From NCBI GenBank assembly GCA_024305745.1, contig JAHRBS010000001.1:3038001-3102000 (forward strand): a stretch of 64,000 nt of DNA, read 5' to 3'. Under the pieces are notes generated by a model, which worked only from the letters and a program-made list of their open reading frames with translations, did no database searches and was not told the DNA's origin. Numbering within the stretch: position 1 is the first letter of the stretch; every line of letters starts with the position of its first letter. The stretch comes from Polyporus tsugae (taxonomy: Eukaryota > Basidiomycota > Agaricomycetes > Polyporales > Polyporaceae). A program made the translations under genes and the position numbers. Below, piece by piece: positions 10,668 through 20,981 of the stretch.

Positions 10668-12427
10668 ATGCTCCGGCTGACCTCGGACCACTTTCCAGTC
10701 TGTAAGTCACTCTCGCATTCTCTCCATGCATCCCTCCATTCACATACAACGTCCCCTCGCATCCCATCGCATCTCTCTGCGCAGTTGTACCATTTGGGGT
10801 CATTGGGTGAGTCCTCGGGTCGTCTGGTACCGACTTTCTTTCCTGGCCCACCCTCTGACGACGGCCCCCAGCTTTTATCGTTACTTGTGGTACCTAATTC
10901 GTATTGCCGCCTCCCTCACCTACCGCCCCGTCCCGCTCCCCGAGAACCCTACCTACATCGCAGAAGAGGATGTCACCATCATCGTCCCCACCATCGATGC
11001 CGGTGAGGAATTCAAGGAAGCAGCCCACAGCTGGCTCGTCGGCAAGCCCAAGGAGATCCTCATCATCACCGAGGAGAAGATGCTCGGGCCCCTCCAGGAC
11101 CTCGCTAATGCCGTCGACCCAGAGCGCATCCGCGTCCTGACCGTCCCCTTCGCCAACAAGCGGCTCCAGATGTCCCACGGCATCAAGAACACGACGACCG
11201 ACATCATCGTCTTCGCCGACGACGACGCCATCTGGCCTCCCACACTCCTGCCGTACACCCTCGCCTGCTTCGAAGACCAGAAGGTCGGCGGTGTCGGCAC
11301 CGGGCAGCGCGTGCAGCCCGTTGGCAACCGCATGACCGTCTGGGAGGTTCTCGCGGCCTTCCGTCTCTCCATCCGCAACATCGAGATCTCGTCCTCGACC
11401 CACATCGACGGCGGTCTCCCGTGTCTCTCGGGTCGCACTGCCGCCTACCGCACGGTCATCCTCAAAGACCCGGAGTTCTTGCACGGCTTCACGCACGACT
11501 ATTGGCTGGGGAAATACCAGCTAAACTCGGGTGACGACAAGTTCCTCACGCGATGGATGGTCAGCCACGGCTGGAGCACCTACGTTCAGTGCTGCAAGGA
11601 GGCGGAGCTGCTCTCGACGATGAAGCCCAACTGGCGATTCTTGAAGCAGGTGCTCAGGTGGACACGTAACACCTGGCGTTCAGATCTCCGTTCCCTGTTC
11701 ATGGAGCGCCATATCTGGACGTCGCATCCGTACGTCGCATATACCATGGTAAGCGCGCCGCTCTGGCTGCCCATCTCCATCTTGGCCGGCGCTGATTGCT
11801 TGTTCGGGCAGGTGGACAAGCTGTTCAACCCCTTCACGCTACTCGCCGGTCCCTTCTTCGTCGGCTATGTCGTCTACAAGACGTTCATACCTCTCGACAA
11901 GGGAGGCTACCACTTGCCCTGGTGGTAAGTGAGCCTGAAATTGCACGGCGGACTGCTTAGGCTTATGCCTTGTCTTCTTTCAGGAACGTCGTTATCAGTT
12001 ACTTCGTTTGGCTTCTTGCCACAAGAACTGCGAAGCTGCTCCCCCATCTCTGGCACCGACCACAAGATGTGATCCATATCCCGGCATTCATCTTGTTCGG
12101 CTACTACTTCGCGATCATGAAGATCTATGCGGTACTGACGCTCCACGAGGTTTGTTGCCCTTGTCAGCCCAGCTCCTTCCGTTTCTCGACTTACATGCTG
12201 CGTCCTAGACTGGTTGGGGTACTCGTGCGGGTATCGGCGATGCCAGGGCGGCTACCGCGGCGATGGATGCGGGCAACTCGGCTGCTGGAGGGTACACGGA
12301 GAAGCTTCCGAATACCCCAAGCTACCCACAGCACCAGTATCCATCACAACCTTATTCGCCAGAAGAGCAGCATCAGCAGTATTACCAGCAGCCGCCTGTG
12401 GAGATGCAGTCGGGATACGCACGGTGA
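10668..12427 (+). CDS. Membrane family-2 glycosyltransferase (hyaluronan synthase / Cps1-like)
   Basis: Processive-type GT2 enzyme of the inner leaflet that uses a UDP-sugar to make an extracellular polysaccharide; fungal relatives include Cryptococcus Cps1. Five exons (10668-10701, 10785-10806, 10872-11924, 11984-12149, 12209-12427) sum to 498 codons, 497 residues. An N-terminal membrane segment (about 12-36) precedes the catalytic domain. IIVPT lies near residue 55, the DxD-type FADDDAIWP near 133, a GDDKFLTRW acceptor motif near 240 and the QVLRW (QxxRW) motif near 277, so all key motifs are kept. Several C-terminal hydrophobic segments follow, ending in a soluble tail of about 70 residues rich in Gln, Pro and Tyr. 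Exons 1 and 2 are only 34 and 22 nt but are needed to give an N-terminal membrane helix in frame. The product sugar cannot be told from sequence. Confidence 0.9.
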
Positions 12428-13819
12428 TCGACCCCGACGACGCCGCGCGAGGAGGGTATACATGAGATGAGATGACCATGACATGGACCACGATACGTTG
12501 GATTTCTTCACCATCTGCCTGCTTTGCTGCCCCGCTATCTGCTACTGCTCGCCCTCACCCTACCGCTCCGCCACTCCCCTGCGGCGCACGGCGCCCTCCG
12601 CTCGCTCGTCTATGATACTCGGAATATACCCACCGTGTCCTCGCCGCGCGGTGCGTGGAAATCTGGCTGCACGTTGCCCGTCGCCAATCGTCGTCGTCGC
12701 TGCTGCCGCCGTCAGTGTCGCAGGTCCCCACTCACGCCCTCATCCTCACCACATCCGTACCGCATCGCATTCTGTCTGTCGCTGCTCCGCTTTCACCTTA
12801 GGTAGAGTGCATGTAATATGTACAAGTTCTCGCACCTCCCTCCCATCAACAACAAGTACCACACGCCGCACGTAGCAAGTACCCCAGGACCTTTGCTCTA
12901 CTATTACTACCCACCTAGATAAAGTACCGGCCCCGGCCCCGGCCCCAGCGCGTCCGCGACGACGGCGCCGTCGGGCGGACCTTCATTCACCGCATGCCGC
13001 ACACCGCGCACCGTTTGACTAAACAGCATGGATCATGTTCATACTTTGTGGCAAAGATCTGCTGCTTATGCACGGCTCACGAGCCGCCGTAGGCCGCAGT
13101 ACTCGTCTTCTCTTCGGACTTGGACTTTTCTCTCCCCTGGCCCCCAGCCCTGTTCGTGCTACATACTCTATATTAGTCTTTTGCGATCTGCTGATTCAGA
13201 TTCTGCTCGGGTTTGGCGGTGCCTGGTGCCTTTTTCCGTAGTTGCCATGCTGTTCTTTTTTTATATTCCTTCTACTGTACGTACTTACGCGCGCAATCGG
13301 ACGCTGCCTTTTGGCACTCCCGACCTCTCAACGTTCAAACAGGCCTGACCAGCGACCGTGATCGACACTCGCGACCGAGGTGCGGGGAAAGTTGCAGTCT
13401 CCTGTCCGGTCGACGTGTGTGTTGTTGGGTGATCGTATTTCCTTGACGACGCCCAGCCCCTGCCTGCGCTGACGGTGAGAGACTCGATCGTGGGGGGGGG
13501 GGGCCTTGTGGTATATGTTCTGCGAAGAAGGTTATAAAAATAACAATCTCGTGCGTCCCCATGCATGCGGCACTCTGAATCTGATCATGCCAGATCACAC
13601 ACACACACCTGCGGCTATTCTTGTCTTCCGCGGGCGTGCCCGGATCCGAGCTCGGCATAAGTGTTGCCGGGCCACTGTCATTGGCTGTCTGTCAGCGCCA
13701 GCTGCCGGTCGGCTGTGTCCACCTGTTCAACGTTTACTGACGTGCAACGTCTAACGTCCAAACGTTCAACGTTCAACGTCCAACATTCAGACATTCAAAC
13801 ATTCGACCCAAATTCAACA
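12428..13819. other. Intergenic with simple repeats; 3' flank of GT2 gene
   Basis: No gene is seen. Simple-sequence features include (GGCCCC)n at about 12927-12946, a 12-base G run at 13492-13503, a short (CA)n at about 13595-13608 and degenerate CGTTCAA-type repeats just before the hAT element (13728-13810). Confidence 0.5.
13728..13810. repeat. Degenerate short tandem repeat (AACGTTCA / CATTCAAA type)
   Basis: About ten imperfect copies of an 8-10 bp unit related to AACGTTCAAC drift into CATTCAAACA. The tract ends ten bases before the target-site duplication of the hAT element. Confidence 0.65.
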
Positions 13820-13827
13820 CATGAGTT
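13820..13827 (+). repeat. Target-site duplication of hAT element, left copy
   Basis: CATGAGTT, identical to the eight bases that follow the right terminus at 17422-17429. Eight-base duplications are diagnostic of the hAT superfamily. Confidence 0.92.
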
Positions 13828-16800
13828 CAGTGTTGTTTTGACCCCGGTCATGACCGGGTCACACGGGTCATGACACTTGGTCAAAAGTCAATGCGTGATG
13901 TAGGACGGACCGGCGCCAAATGAGCAATGGCAGTCTCGAGCGGTTGAGGTGCATCGCGCGCCAGTTGTTGGATAGAGGTATCATTATTGTAACTACGTAA
14001 ATTAGGCATGGAAACGAGCGACAACGAGAACGAGAAGGAATGAGTGTTTAGTGAGTAAATGGGACAGTGGGAAGATTCAAGGTGTCGACGGGAACTCGGA
14101 CGGTGCTGGCGCCATGATGCTACTTGGACCCAACCTCTTGTATCTCGGCCCCTTGCTCAACCCCGTCTGGCTGGCCTTCAACTGCTTCCCTATCGTACTC
14201 AGCTACCTCTTCCTCTAGATTCTGCGTGGACTGCTTCCAGAAAGTAGTGAGAGGGTTGGTAGATGCTGTGGAGGTCGAGGCTATGTCAATCGGAGGGTAT
14301 TTGAACAGGTTGCGCAAGCACAGGGCCTCGACGCATGGGATAGACATGGTGTCGGGTGGTGGGAGAGAGGCGGCAACGGCTGGAGGAGACTGAGAGGTAT
14401 GTGAGTCATTTCGCTCTTCTACGCTGGATGTGGAGGAGTGCTCGGCGTCATCATCATCTACGGCTTCAACGAGCTCGGTCGCCAGAGAGGTGAATGACGG
14501 TGATGACTGTGCCGGACCCTCTGAAGGAGGAGGGGGTATGTCTGCCAGGATGGCGGGGGGCTGCTCGACTGTTTCCTGAGCTGCAGACTCGTTGTCAGAG
14601 TCAGGGTCTTTGTGAACACCGAAGCAGCGATGTTGTTCCTGACGACCGGTGCCGTGAATGCGATCAATCTCTGCCTTCACGAGCACAACCTTGTGGACTT
14701 TCTCGGGATGCAGCCGGTTGCGGAGCTTGTTGTGGACAGTCCCAAAGCGGCTGAAGAGCCGCTCAATCATAGCCGAGTTTGAGATGATTAAGAACAGCCG
14801 CATCGCAAACTTGACAAGCCCATTACGACCGTGCAAGTCCTTCGTATCGAGAGCGCGCCAAAGCATAATGAGGTTGACAGGCTCACCCTAGGGTGCAGTT
14901 GCATATCAGTGCATGCATGCTGCGTCGAAAGATCGTGCACGCACGGTGTGTTTTGCGAACTTGAGGGCCTCAGTTAGACCCATTCCTTCGTCCAACCATT
15001 CACCCACACCCGTGACATACTCCGTGAATGCGGTCTTCAGCTCCATGTCAGTGTTGCGCTGCTCCATGCGAGTGTAGTTGCACTTGAACATGGCCCACAG
15101 GTTCTGTGGCATCAAGAGGGGGTTGTTCTTGCGGAATGGCACAGTGCGGAGTACAGGGTTGAGAACAATGGTGAGGATGTAAAGCTCACGCTCAGTGCCG
15201 GTGTTCTTCCAGCGCGCTTCAAGACTCTTGTGCATGATGGCCTGGGTCTCGGAGCCGTACTTCGCTGTGTTGCAGTACGTGTGGTAGAGGTTGCTGAGGG
15301 TGATGAGGACAACATCGAGGCGGGCATGGTCGCCTTGGGTGGCATTGGTCGCGATTGCCAGAGGCTCCAGGTGTGTATGTGCTCTACAACATAGGTATGG
15401 TCAGCCCTCACGGTTACAACACAGGGATATGATTGCGCACTCGGTCAACAGCTGCCAGAACTCCGGCTTCTCAATCTCGGTGAGTAGATGCTCTGCTTTG
15501 TCCTTTTGAGCCTGGTCCTTCCCCGCACATGCCACGAGCTCCTCCCGATGATCAATAATGCAGCCTCAGATTGGTTTCTTGAGCTTGAGAAAGCGCCCTG
15601 CAGAGACCACATGCGCGGTCCATCGTGTTTCGCAGGGGCGGAGCAAGGCAAGGACGTTCCCTGCCCCTCCCGGCAACCGAGCTTGCTGTTGCTTCTTGAG
15701 TAGACCAAGTGCGCGCGAATGGTTGTTGAACCAATTGATGGCCTCTAGCATGTGTCCCAGGGTGGCGACTGACGGTGTCTTGGACTTCAGATAACTCCCT
15801 AGAACAAGACGTACCTGCAAGTTTACGAACATCAGCAAATATTTGGTATGTGATATATCCATGTGTGATGTACTTGATGAGCCCAGCAGTGAGGCGTGGC
15901 TAAATGTGGAAACTTCTTCTGTAGGAGCCGGCGCATCTTCGCGCAGTCACCACCGCCGTCCGTGCACCAGGCAGCGATGATCATATCAAGTATGCTCTCA
16001 CAGAACATGATCTCGGCCTCCACGATCATGAGAAGTGTTTCAGCGGTCTTTGGAAGACTAGAGACGTCGTGGGCGTGCAAGATGTGGGCCTGGAAGCCGA
16101 GATATCAGACCAGTTGTGCGTTCATCCATTGCTCCGCAACTTACCTCGTACTCAGCGTTGACCATGCTTCCGATAATTGATGCCTTCGCTGTATTCTTCC
16201 ACCCATCAGACTGGCCGGTGCCGTACCGGTTTTTCAGGTGAACCTTCATCCCGTCAACGACACGTTTGGCCTCGCTGTCAAGAATGCGACCGGCAATGGC
16301 CTGTCGGGATGGTAGCGGGGCGCCTGGGATCCATCTCTGGAAGAACGCACACCAGTAAGGAACCTCGACCGCCCTAAATGCAACATTGCCAGTAATCAAC
16401 AGCTTGAAGACATTGGCTTGAAATTCGACAGCGATCGAATACGGGAACTGGCCGTCCTCGGTGTCATCAAGGAGCTCTTGGACATCCGCTGCAGCGTCAA
16501 CATCTTGAGGTGAGGATGGGACTGCTTCTCCAGCCATGTCCGTGTCGGAGAAGGAGCGCTTCACTCCGTGTGCAGGAGTGGGAGAGTGGGAGATAAGACA
16601 ACCGCGCGAAGTAGGAGCTGGGGTGTTTGGTGCACGTGATGTTGTGGAGACTGGCTGTATATTCTCCTTGTTGCGTCCGCCACGCGTGCCACAAGCGGCC
16701 TTGCGAGGGTTGCGGAGACCCTGGAGAATCTTTGCATGATTCCGAACAGTGTCCGTCACCTCGCGGCATGATGCAAGGTGTGACAGAAGCTTGTCAAGCT

Positions 16801-17421
16801 TCGAAGGGATCGGCTTGGGGGTCTCAGAAGTTGGATTGCTCATGACTTCCACTGTTTCAGGTAAGCCTACACAAGCCCATGCCGTGCCCATGACTGAATT
16901 GACTCACTATGTTCCTTGATAGCCTCCTCGGACCGGACAACTGCGAGCGCACCTGTAGCATGCTCGTCCATCTCCCAGTGCAACGTCCTCTGAGTCCTGG
17001 TATTGAGGCACGGTCGGCACCATCGGTTCCAATGGGTCTTGTTGCGGCCAGGACGTGTTCCATTCCCTTCGAACTGACCTTTGATCCAGTCATCGGCGAG
17101 TTTCTTCTCGGTAGGCAGAGGCATTGTAGATTATGAGGATTAGAGTGGTAGAGTAGTAATGACAAGTATGAGCACACTCTCTCTGTGTGAACCTCAATAA
17201 TATTGCTCCTCGCCGTCCCTTGCACCTTCCCCTATCGAGTCGGGTCCGCTGCACACCTCAAGGCTCACTCATCCACTGCCGCCACACTACTGCTGACCTG
17301 GGCTCTGGCCAGGAACATCACGTGCTGACTTTTGACAGATGGTCATGACCCGGTCAAATCCGTGTTCCGTCAATATATGCGTTTTGGGTCATGACCTTTG
17401 ACTTGACCCCGCACAACACTG
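13828..17421 (-). mobile_element. Complete hAT DNA transposon with inactivated transposase
   Basis: 3,594-bp element bounded by CAGTGTTGT at the left end and its exact inverse ACAACACTG at the right end, flanked by a perfect 8-bp duplication CATGAGTT. Each subterminal region carries two copies or near copies of the palindrome GGTCATGACC (13846-13855, 13866-13874, 17341-17350, 17387-17396), likely transposase-binding sites. One transposase gene occupies most of the interior on the minus strand. Termini, duplication and gene are all intact except for one nonsense codon, so the insertion is probably recent on an evolutionary scale. Confidence 0.93.
14120..17124 (-). pseudogene. hAT transposase with one in-frame stop codon
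   Basis: Six exons (17124-16908, 16866-16145, 16089-15874, 15814-15441, 15383-14945, 14887-14120) sum to 912 codons in a single frame, interrupted only by TGA at 15566-15568, codon 468. N-terminal residues carry a BED-like C2H2 segment (CRPC with following His residues near residue 45). The middle has the DGWKNTAKAS and WCTDGGGDCAK blocks of the RNase H-like catalytic core, then CETRWTAH. The C-terminal hAT dimerisation domain reads NSAMIERLFSRFG and RNRLHP. After the stop, the frame continues as GCIIDHREELVAC and splices correctly into exon 5, so the stop is a late mutation, probably CGA to TGA. No GT donor lies close enough to splice around it. Confidence 0.9.
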
Positions 17422-17429
17422 CATGAGTT
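17422..17429 (+). repeat. Target-site duplication of hAT element, right copy
   Basis: CATGAGTT directly abuts the right terminal ACAACACTG, matching the left copy at 13820-13827. Confidence 0.92.
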
Positions 17430-18217
17430 GGCCATAGTCCGTGAATGTAAGTAGAGCTTGATATAAGTATGACACTTCTCTTCATCCACCCTTACGCATT
17501 GATCTATCTATTTCCATCCGCGCGCGTAAGCACCATGTTTACATTCGCCGCTATTTTTGCAGACGAACTCGCAAGGCACTTGGATCCGGAAGACTTGCAA
17601 CTAACTTTCCTGCGCAGCCGGGGAGGGGAGCTCGACATAACCATATACTTTAGATTACAAATGTCTACCGCATGACACATGCGAGCACCGTTACTACCCA
17701 CGACTGTCCGGAACCGCAGACTCAACTTTCAAGCATGAATATTGCATGGTACGAGCCTCGAGGACGGTATTGTCTATATATCCCCCGCACCACTTCCATG
17801 CGCTCTATGACTAACTTAGAATGGGACCATTCTATCACATATATCACGGCGCGGTGTCCTGCCAGGCCTCCGCGAAAACCGGACAACTCGCTCGGGGTGG
17901 CCCGTGGGGGTGGGGGGGTTTGGCGGGCGCGCGCCCGGTGTCTCTGTGGAATGGGGTAGGGATGCACAATGCGGGATATATGTACGTCTAGAAGCTGGTG
18001 CACATGTCCACCGGAGGCGCACAGTGGACGGATGCCAACTTGAGGCTGGCGCCCTAAAACAAGCTTTGGAGGGCCCTAGCGCTGTTGTTCAGCGTCCAGC
18101 TTCTGGTCAGTACGCAGCGGTGCGTACTACGATCGCAGGCACGTTGTCGTATAGCCGCACGACGCGGTTCGCCGACGGCGGCACGTACGAGATAACCACA
18201 GCCCGAGCCCCCTATTA
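17430..18217. other. Gene-free stretch between hAT element and MITE
   Basis: A 68-codon open frame at 17469-17675 has no recognisable feature and I do not call it a gene. The remainder shows no coding signal. Confidence 0.4.
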
Positions 18218-18651
18218 CAGTCGAAACCCTCTTATCCCATACCTCTCATAACCCATAACCCCTTATACCCCATGGCCCAAGGCCTTTCCCGACTCGGGAA
18301 AGCGGGGAAAACCCATGATCCCCTGATATCCCATACCCATACCCTTTTGGGGGCCCAAATCCCATAGCGCCGGGGGGTAAAATATGTTTTTGGCTCTGAC
18401 CAAGGTGGTCATTCTGAGCATAGATGTGATATAAATGCTGTTCGAGCGAACAGCAAAGCGTCGGTGACCCATTTCAGGTTGCGTATGGTGGATGTGCTGA
18501 CCATACCCTCGAAGAGCGCTCATTTGACGCCCGCGGACCGCGTCCTTGCGAGAGCGCTTATAGGGCGCCAAACCTCTGCTATCCCATAAACCCTCATAAC
18601 CCATAGGTTTTAGCCCTTCCCGAGGGGTATGGGTTAAGAGGGTTTCAACTA
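18218..18651. mobile_element. TA-flanked MITE (Tc1/mariner-like termini)
   Basis: 434-bp non-coding element with inverted termini of about 26 bp: left CAGTCGAAACCCTCTTATCC, right the inverse of TAGTTGAAACCCTCTTAACC. Both are flanked by TA (18216-18217 and 18652-18653). The interior is filled with variants of TCCCATA and CCCATAACC and their complements, giving strong self-complementarity. TA duplication and CAGT start fit a Tc1/mariner-type non-autonomous element. No transposase is present. Confidence 0.72.
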
Positions 18652-18654
18652 TAT

Positions 18655-20014
18655 TTACAGCCTCTCAATCATACCCCGGTCGTGTGTCGCGCGGATCAGC
18701 CTGGCATAGTCCTCCACGCCCTCCACCCACCCGGTGTTCGCGAGATGGAGCGGGTACCTCACCACGCCCTCGAGCCTGGCCTAGTCAAAGTCGATGATCT
18801 TCGTCCGCTGCCCCGCGTTTACGTCCTCCGAGCCGCACGCCGCGATCACTGGCACGATGTTCGGCCGTCGGATGTCCCCATGGACGAGGTTCTGCCTGTG
18901 GAGGACCTTCAACGCCTCGAACACCCTCGCGCGCACCGACGGCCGGGCCCTGCCCTCCCCTGGACCCGCGCGGTACTTGTACTTGTACTTCTCCTCGGCC
19001 GTCTCGCCCTCGACGTACTCCATCACGACCATCTTGTGCCGCGGCGGCCCGCAGCGCGGCACCTCGTCTCACCTCGTCCGCGGGCCAGATGGGGCGGCAG
19101 TAGAGGAGCTCGGGTGCGAAACCGTGCCTCGCGGGCGGCTGGTGGGCCGCCTCGCCGTAGCGCTCGGCGAACTCGACGACGAGCAACCGGCGACTGGCGT
19201 CGTCCCTGTGGGTCTCGACGAGGAAGGTGACGCACTGACGCAGGACGGGTCTGTGCCCGTCAATGGGTGCAGGTATCGGAAGCGGACCCGACGACTCGTC
19301 TGACCTTGGTCGTCGAGCGGGAAAGACGTCGCTTGCGGGAAGAACTTGGAGACCTGGTCGTCCATTAGCAGGGCTAGGGAGCCGTCCAGCTCGTCGTAGT
19401 ACGTCCGCAGGCCGTCGATGGCGAGCTTGAGGGAGTAGAAGACCCGTGTGAGGGTTAGCGTGCGGTGGTCGTCGGCCGCACGGCTGTGTCCGAGCCAGAT
19501 GCAGTCAGTCGGTCAGACTCCGCTGCACGATCGTGCGAGTGGTGAGAATGGCGCCGCAGATGGTCAGCCAGGGGCCGGCGATGGCGATGATGGACGAGGG
19601 ACAGAAGCATGCCGCTGCCAGTGCCTGCGGGTATTCTTGCGTGACGAGCGGCGTAAAGGAAAAGGTACACGGCGAGGGGGACACGTACCGCTCGACTTTT
19701 CTCCGTCCAAAAGTCAACGTAGGCGAAGGAACCCTGTACAGATGGCTCTCCACTGAAGCCAAGCTTAAGCTTGTCCTTTTCTTCAACGAATGCCAGGGCG
19801 GCTGGTACGAACGGGGCAGAACGGCGAAAATGGAGGACGACGTGGTCTGTAGCAGTGCTATTACTGCTGTTCGGAACTTGAATGATGGTCGCAGAGATGA
19901 GATTGCTAAGGTCAGCCCGGGTGCGAATGCCTCGACGCGGACTTTCGCTCGTCGAGATTTTGGAGACAGAGGTCATGCATAATTCTGCCGTTGAGCGAAC
20001 CACATCTTCGGGGA
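18655..20014 (-). pseudogene. Protein kinase-like gene of the polypore HGDIRRPNI family (disabled)
   Basis: Decayed member of a large basidiomycete kinase-like family. A first exon (about 20014-19689) ends GEPSVQGSFAYVDFWTEK; a spliced second part reads IIAIAGPWLTICGAI, then CIWLGHSRA, FPQATSFPLDD, LLVVEFAERYGEAAHQ and KMVVMEYVEG. The catalytic-loop HGDIRRPNI and metal-binding IDFD follow. At least four lesions are visible: a GACT tandem duplication near 19500, a frame change near 19262, a 10-bp tandem duplication (GACGAGGTG unit) near 19063-19082, and TAG at 18781-18783 where the family has Trp after IDFD. After that stop the frame continues as VEGVVRYPLHLANTGWVEG to TAA at 18655. The true 5' end is uncertain. 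Confidence 0.8.
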
Positions 20015-20981
20015 CTGTTCAAGGACTCGTTCTTCACGCCGGCAGCAAAAGCAGCGAAGACGGGATGTTAAATCTCGACCGGAGCGGCGCCGGCTGTTTG
20101 ATGACCCTTTGCGCCATATCTTCCATCGAGAATTGGAGAATCCCCGTCCTGATGTTCGAGGTAGTGTTGCGGCTGCGCTCTAACGGAAGGGGGTAGGCGA
20201 TTTGGCGAGGTAAATGCGTGCTTGGCCGCTATGTCGTCGCTCGGAGGTCGCGCAGCCAGCCGAGTGGGAGAACGTATGAAAGCCACCAGCGCCGTCGGCT
20301 TAGCTTCATGGTTACCTAGCCCGTCAAATAATCGCGCCGTGTCGGTTTTCATGAGGAATTCGCGGGGCTTTACAAGGACCGTCGGTTCAGGTCATTTCTT
20401 ATCCGTGATGTAGGGAGCGACCAACCTTCCATAACTGCAGATTAAGGATGCTGACCTTGCGATCCTTGGCCCCCTGGTGAATGAACTGGTGGATGGTGGC
20501 GTCGCGAGTACGTAGATGTCATGATCAGGGGGAGTGTTCCTATATGCACATCCCTGTTACTCTCGATGAGCCAGAGAGAAAGAGAGATGGAATTGTGCAT
20601 ATCCCTCGTCGTGCATATGGGGAGGACAAAAGGGATAAGCGATGTGCAAACAGGCAGCAAAAGACTTCAGAGATGGATCATGGTCATGGAGGATGGAGAA
20701 TGGACCTGTGGCACCGTGCACAGGGCTGAGCGCCGCCAAGTTGAAGGAGGCTCCCAATGCGTGAACATTGTTATCCCATCTACTGTACGCTGATACACGT
20801 CTGTCTACGTACATACTGTATACGCTTCTATCCTTGCCTCCACCATTTATCCAACGTTTACCGGACTCTTTGCCATACATGTGCTTCAGAATACAGTACA
20901 TCGCTATTTGTAGACTTCCCACTCACTCAGGCGCAGCATCACGAACGATACAACCACTATCCACAAGTGTACTATGCACCC
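20015..20981. other. Intergenic, no gene recognised
   Basis: Lies upstream of the kinase pseudogene and downstream of ADE6. Open frames of up to about 95 codons occur on both strands, but none shows a domain, splice continuity or codon bias that I can support. Missing 5' exons of the kinase pseudogene could lie in the first few hundred bases. Confidence 0.35.

Noticed and set aside
5991..12427. A biosynthetic or wall-related gene cluster formed by the transporter and the GT2 gene
   Set aside because: A tRNA and over 2 kb of unrelated sequence lie between them, and the functions do not point to a shared pathway.
15560..15620. An intron removing the TGA in the hAT transposase
   Set aside because: No GT donor lies in the correct position, and the same frame resumes directly after the stop with matching family sequence and correct phase into the next exon.
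17469..17675. 68-codon open frame right of the hAT element
   Set aside because: No domain, no upstream promoter signal and no splice continuation; length is within chance expectation.
18218..18651. Interstitial telomeric repeat
   Set aside because: The CCCATAACC-like words are irregular and not TTAGGG; inverted termini and TA flanks explain the tract better as a MITE.
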